Source of the DNA: an uncultured Prevotellaceae bacterium
GTDB taxonomy: Bacteria > Bacteroidota > Bacteroidia > Bacteroidales > Muribaculaceae
Assembly: GCA_937896015.1 (NCBI GenBank)
Contig: CALBLR010000069.1
Span: forward strand, 1-9,055
Length of the DNA stretch: 9,055 nucleotides
Direction: 5' to 3'
The notes beneath the pieces were generated by a model. It did not search any database and was not told where the DNA came from. It was given only the letters and a program-made list of their open reading frames with translations. Positions 7,701 to 9,055 of this stretch are shown here, one piece after another. The translations under genes and the position numbers were made by a program. Positions within the stretch are counted from its first letter, which is position 1, and every line of letters begins with the position of its first letter.

Positions 7701-8238
7701 CCACCGCCAGGCCAATGGCATGGCCGTGTTCTACAACGGCGGCAAGCGCTATGTGGTGCTGCCCACCGGCGACCACACCACCGACACCGGCTTCCAGTTC
7801 ACCTTGGCCCAATGCGGCGAGGGTGGCACGCTGGCCGGCAGCAAGGCTATGTGGACCTTCCCTAAGCGCGGCATGGGCAATGTGAACAGCAGCACCTGGA
7901 ATGCCCTTTGTGTGGCCGACAGCGTGGATGCCACCACCACCGACCTCTACTTCTATGTGCCGGGCAACGGACTTGCCGCCTACCGCATGACGCAGGCCGA
8001 AAAATCGGCCGTTGAGGCTGCAATATATGCGGGCGGTTGCCCGCGTGTGTCGGTTCGTGGAAATCTCATTGAGTTGAGCACCGAGGTTCGTAGGGTTGAA
8101 CTGCTTGATGCAGCGGGCCGTAGCCTGCTTGTGAAGCACAACGCCAAAACTCTTCAGAAAAATGGCTTTAGGGGTGTTTACCTGCTCAGATGCACTGCTG
8201 CCGATGGCGTGACGCACACCATCAAGCTGTCGCTCTGA
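4786..8238 (+). CDS. Secreted GHL10 (DUF187) glycoside-hydrolase-like protein with FN3-like modules, propeller-like region and sorting tail
   Basis: An exported multidomain protein of 1150 residues. A signal peptide covers about residues 1-21. The GHL10 domain (about 24-395, a predicted TIM barrel) has RTAWIATVANIDWPS at 30-44, RPMADALY at 80-87, HVWVNPYR at 126-133, DGIIFDDYFYP at 190-200 and ISPQLYW at 303-309. The acidic pair D195/D196 is the strongest active-site candidate. E. coli DigH, also GHL10, cleaves peptide-free peptidoglycan strands; the substrate here is unproven. Three fibronectin-III-like modules follow (about 408-505, 515-605, 610-706); the second and third contain YYWRV or FYWRV. 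Residues 730-1065 look like a beta-propeller, perhaps DUF4623-like, with DNAGNVLISNLTL as one blade. Residues 1085-1150 (VELLDAAGRSLL...GVYLLRC) resemble a type IX secretion sorting domain. Many GHL10 proteins are nearer 400-500 residues, so this one is extended. A promoter and a 3' hairpin suggest a single-gene unit. Confidence 0.9.
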   Translation: MTRKLLLTALALLMTAMGIRAGEAQKREMRTAWIATVANIDWPSTRGTGASVIAKQKQELLVFIDGFHRDNMNAICLQVRPMADALYKSSYEPWSAYLTGTRGKDPGWDPLAFAVEECHKRGMECHVWVNPYRFSKKGGTDNTTPQDEAVKASGVLIDNNGDQVFNPALEASRKRVVDVCREMIQNYDIDGIIFDDYFYPGAGLSTGTDAPDYQLWKQSGSSLSLANWRRANVNQMVADVYNMVQATKPFVKFGIGPAGVAGTAATSASKHNVDPCPVGSDWQYNTIYSDPLAWLEEGTIDYISPQLYWKTNHATNPFGPLTKWWSYAAHHFGRHHYASHNIYFMAGTNSKSDWDEILAQINYSRQYNEDNAPGVNFYSAKYLNGPAISGFGDYLKANCFQHPALPPALTWKEKGNYDAPANLKLSGNTLTWKGVDKKLMKYSVYAFPSSVSPADIMSEKFGGIKSDYLVALTYSPSYELSADLAKDHWYAVCVVDGWNNEFDPAYLNAPAGQADAATPISPVGGAATTWNQEFKWTAASGEATYRIQVSPDSTFSSVALERSSLTEPSTTLNLATLESAATYYWRVTTSQQGRFATTGPTATFTSPKRNPAPVATLVSPADGMATDSDFVMTCKAADVQSVVAQVATDAEFANVVWQRDMAENAGQWQAICEVAAIGKGKFYWRVVTGGEYCLDNATSPRRFTVTAIPTGNYEPGYVRRRDIDTYNNIDETAGQKSTVSSLSSTWLRAVKEPYANMTFASDGLCNRGFTAYADRLLVVGRAENTQGSQVTIDHYDKATGEKLKTVTVGEDSQVAYLPGNDIFTDNAGNVLISNLTLRISSTPLSICRVNPETGEATVVASVTCDETSTGRIDHCNVWGDVNSGNFTVFAAMSSGTQLVRWIFENGILASTRVVGIKAYTAGASQLGIAPRVWPVSATLAYVKGSSTDLALYDFTSGAIVQQFDNGTNVLSGHRQANGMAVFYNGGKRYVVLPTGDHTTDTGFQFTLAQCGEGGTLAGSKAMWTFPKRGMGNVNSSTWNALCVADSVDATTTDLYFYVPGNGLAAYRMTQAEKSAVEAAIYAGGCPRVSVRGNLIELSTEVRRVELLDAAGRSLLVKHNAKTLQKNGFRGVYLLRCTAADGVTHTIKLSL

Positions 8239-8260
8239 CGGTATCCCTTTCATCAACACA

Positions 8261-8300
8261 GGCGGTTGCAGCCCTGCGGCAGAGTGGGGCGGCAACCGCC
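8261..8300 (+). terminator. GC-rich hairpin after the GHL10 gene, probable terminator
   Basis: GGCGGTTGC (8261-8269) pairs perfectly with GCAACCGCC (8292-8300). Inside it, GCCC and GGGC pair after one A-G mismatch, giving a 13-pair stem with a 12-base loop. It begins 22 bases after the TGA stop. An AT-rich stretch (AATTTATATATATA) follows rather than a clean T run, so termination is likely but not textbook. Confidence 0.6.
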
Positions 8301-8557
8301 AATTTATATATATACATTAACGAAATTGCAGCAATTGGTATTTAATTGCACAATCCACCTGTTCCGGATTCACGTTATGCGCACAAATCGGGTGAAACAT
8401 AGAAATATAGCTCAGCCCAAAGGAATGTGCCACTGCCGAAAATATGTATTAAAAGTGAATAAAACCATCAAAAACGGCAGTGTTAATAATAATGATTTTC
8501 TGTTCACGAAATTAAATTATTGCTAAATGGCTGCTATTTAACATAGCCAAGTGGGGC

Positions 8558-8584
8558 TTGTTTCGAAAAATAGTATTAAGTTTG
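8558..8584 (+). promoter_or_regulatory. Weak candidate promoter upstream of the SusC-type gene
   Basis: TAAGTTTG (8577-8584) matches the -7 consensus, with TTG at 8558-8560, but the 16-base gap is shorter than the usual 19-21. A start near 8590 would give a 160-base leader containing the hairpins at 8615-8695. A rival -7 box, CAACTTTG (8692-8699, one mismatch), would give a leader of only about 45 bases and leave the hairpins untranscribed. The sequence does not decide between them. Confidence 0.25.
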
Positions 8585-8614
8585 TAAAGAAATACGGCCA
8601 TAACCACAAAGTGT

Positions 8615-8695
8615 CGGGTGCATAGCGCCCGTGCTGCGTGGGTTGTTGTGCTTTATTTCTCTTGCATAGCGATAGGCAACTATCCACAAAACAAC
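8615..8695 (+). ncRNA. Possible structured RNA leader, or regulator-binding symmetry
   Basis: CGGGTGC (8615-8621) and GCGCCCG (8625-8631) form a seven-pair stem (one G-U) with a three-base loop. Downstream, GATAG-GCAA-CTATC (8671-8684) is a stem capped by a GNRA-type loop. An outer helix encloses it: GTTGTTGTG (8642-8650) pairs with CAC (8685-8687) and AACAAC (8690-8695), leaving a two-base bulge. The two helices abut on the 3' side. GCATAGCG occurs twice (8620-8627 and 8664-8671). I recognise no known riboswitch family, and chance pairing cannot be excluded. Confidence 0.25.
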
Positions 8696-8750
8696 TTTGT
8701 AGAATATTAGCATACAATAAACCTGTAATAAAAACAATAAAAAAGTAATT

Positions 8751-9055
8751 ATGAGAAAACAGCTATTGCTTCTGTTATTTTCCCTCTTTGCGGTGATGGG
8801 CTTCGCCCGCACTGTGACTGGCATAGTTGTGCAAGCCTCTGATAAAGAGCCGATTATTGGCGCTTCTATCCAGGTGCATGGCACATCTAAAGGCACAGCT
8901 ACCGACATCGACGGAAAGTTTACTCTCGATGTCAACGACGGCGACGTGCTTGACGTGTCTTATGTGGGAATGAATCCCATCTCGGTGAAGGTTGGCAACC
9001 AGACCACCATCAACATTGAGATGAAGGAGAACTCTCAAGTCCTTAAAGAAGTGGT
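8751..9055 (+). CDS. SusC/RagA-type TonB-dependent receptor, N-terminal fragment
   Basis: Only the first 101 codons plus two bases are inside the window; the frame is open to the right edge. The signal peptide is residues 1-19 (MRKQLLLLLFSLFAVMGFA). Residues 22 to about 95 form the carboxypeptidase-regulatory-like beta-sandwich that precedes the plug domain in SusC-type receptors. Recognisable pieces are VTGIVV, EPIIGASIQVHGTSKGTATD, IDGKFTL and VLDVSYVGM. The end, SQVLKEVV, matches the point where family members run into the conserved (D/E)VVVVGYG plug start. Full-length relatives are about 1000 residues and import glycans or other ligands through the outer membrane with a SusD partner, which would be expected next. 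The ATG follows an A-rich stretch (AATAAAAAAGTAATT) without a Shine-Dalgarno sequence. The ligand cannot be predicted from this portion. Confidence 0.88.
   Translation, partial: MRKQLLLLLFSLFAVMGFARTVTGIVVQASDKEPIIGASIQVHGTSKGTATDIDGKFTLDVNDGDVLDVSYVGMNPISVKVGNQTTINIEMKENSQVLKEV

Larger units (their letters stand above)
8301..8750 (+). other. AT-rich spacer before the SusC-type gene, no coding sequence seen
   Basis: About 450 bases with no reading frame that resembles a protein; the one open frame (8266-8526) starts inside the terminator and translates to low-complexity sequence. The spacer contains several inverted repeats: GCAATT-N7-AATTGC (8331-8349), CACTGCCG-N36-CGGCAGTG (8431-8482), and the cluster at 8615-8695 listed separately. 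No tRNA, transposase remnant or CRISPR repeat was seen. The region probably carries the control sequences of the following gene. Confidence 0.6.

Noticed and set aside
6112..8295. Very long open frame (727 codons) on the minus strand, antisense to the GHL10 gene
   Set aside because: It follows from the GC-rich third positions of the sense gene. The translation is rich in His, Gly and Ala with no recognisable domain, while the sense frame has clear GHL10 motifs and a signal peptide.
8266..8526. 86-codon plus-strand frame after the GHL10 gene
   Set aside because: It begins inside the terminator hairpin and runs through AT-rich non-coding DNA with no family resemblance.
8576..9038. Minus-strand frames overlapping the SusC start (8576-8935 and 8775-9038)
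   Set aside because: They are antisense to a clear SusC-type signal peptide and carboxypeptidase-like domain and show no domain of their own.

Overview
The window looks like a chromosomal segment from a gut-type Bacteroidales bacterium. Muribaculaceae or a Prevotella-like relative is my best guess, but that is an inference. The evidence is the gene content (BspA-type leucine-rich repeat protein, GHL10 exoprotein, SPOR lipoprotein, start of a SusC/RagA receptor), promoters of the Bacteroidetes TTG-N20-TAnnTTTG type, almost no Shine-Dalgarno sequences, and GC-rich genes separated by AT-rich spacers.

Left arm, minus strand, read from 4501 down to 1. A secreted BspA-like protein of 650 residues with about 20 LRR_5 repeats comes first. 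A hairpin at its 3' end abuts a well-formed promoter. That promoter drives a small SPOR-domain lipoprotein gene, which overlaps a GNAT acetyltransferase gene by 22 bases. After a 122-base spacer with its own -7 box comes a SotB-type MFS sugar-efflux transporter, cut off by the window's left edge.

Right arm, plus strand. A 284-base AT-rich divergent spacer (4502-4785) holds one promoter for each direction. From 4786 a large secreted protein (1150 residues) is encoded: signal peptide, GHL10 (DUF187) glycoside-hydrolase-like domain, three fibronectin-III-like modules, a beta-propeller-like region and a C-terminal sorting-type domain. A GC-rich hairpin follows its stop codon. The 512-base spacer 8239-8750 shows no coding potential but has several inverted repeats and a possibly structured leader. 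It ends at a TonB-dependent receptor of the SusC/RagA type, of which only the first 101 residues are inside the window.

Most of these genes act at or beyond the cell envelope. The most suggestive functional link is that SPOR domains bind peptidoglycan glycans lacking stem peptides, and the characterised GHL10 protein DigH of E. coli cleaves such glycans. A glycan-binding lipoprotein and a candidate hydrolase therefore lie about 2.4 kb apart. The SusC gene may open a nutrient-uptake locus that continues past the right edge. I saw no RNA genes, CRISPR arrays, insertion sequences or phage genes. No wholly new system is evident; the points worth a second look are regulatory layout, domain architecture and the SusC upstream region.
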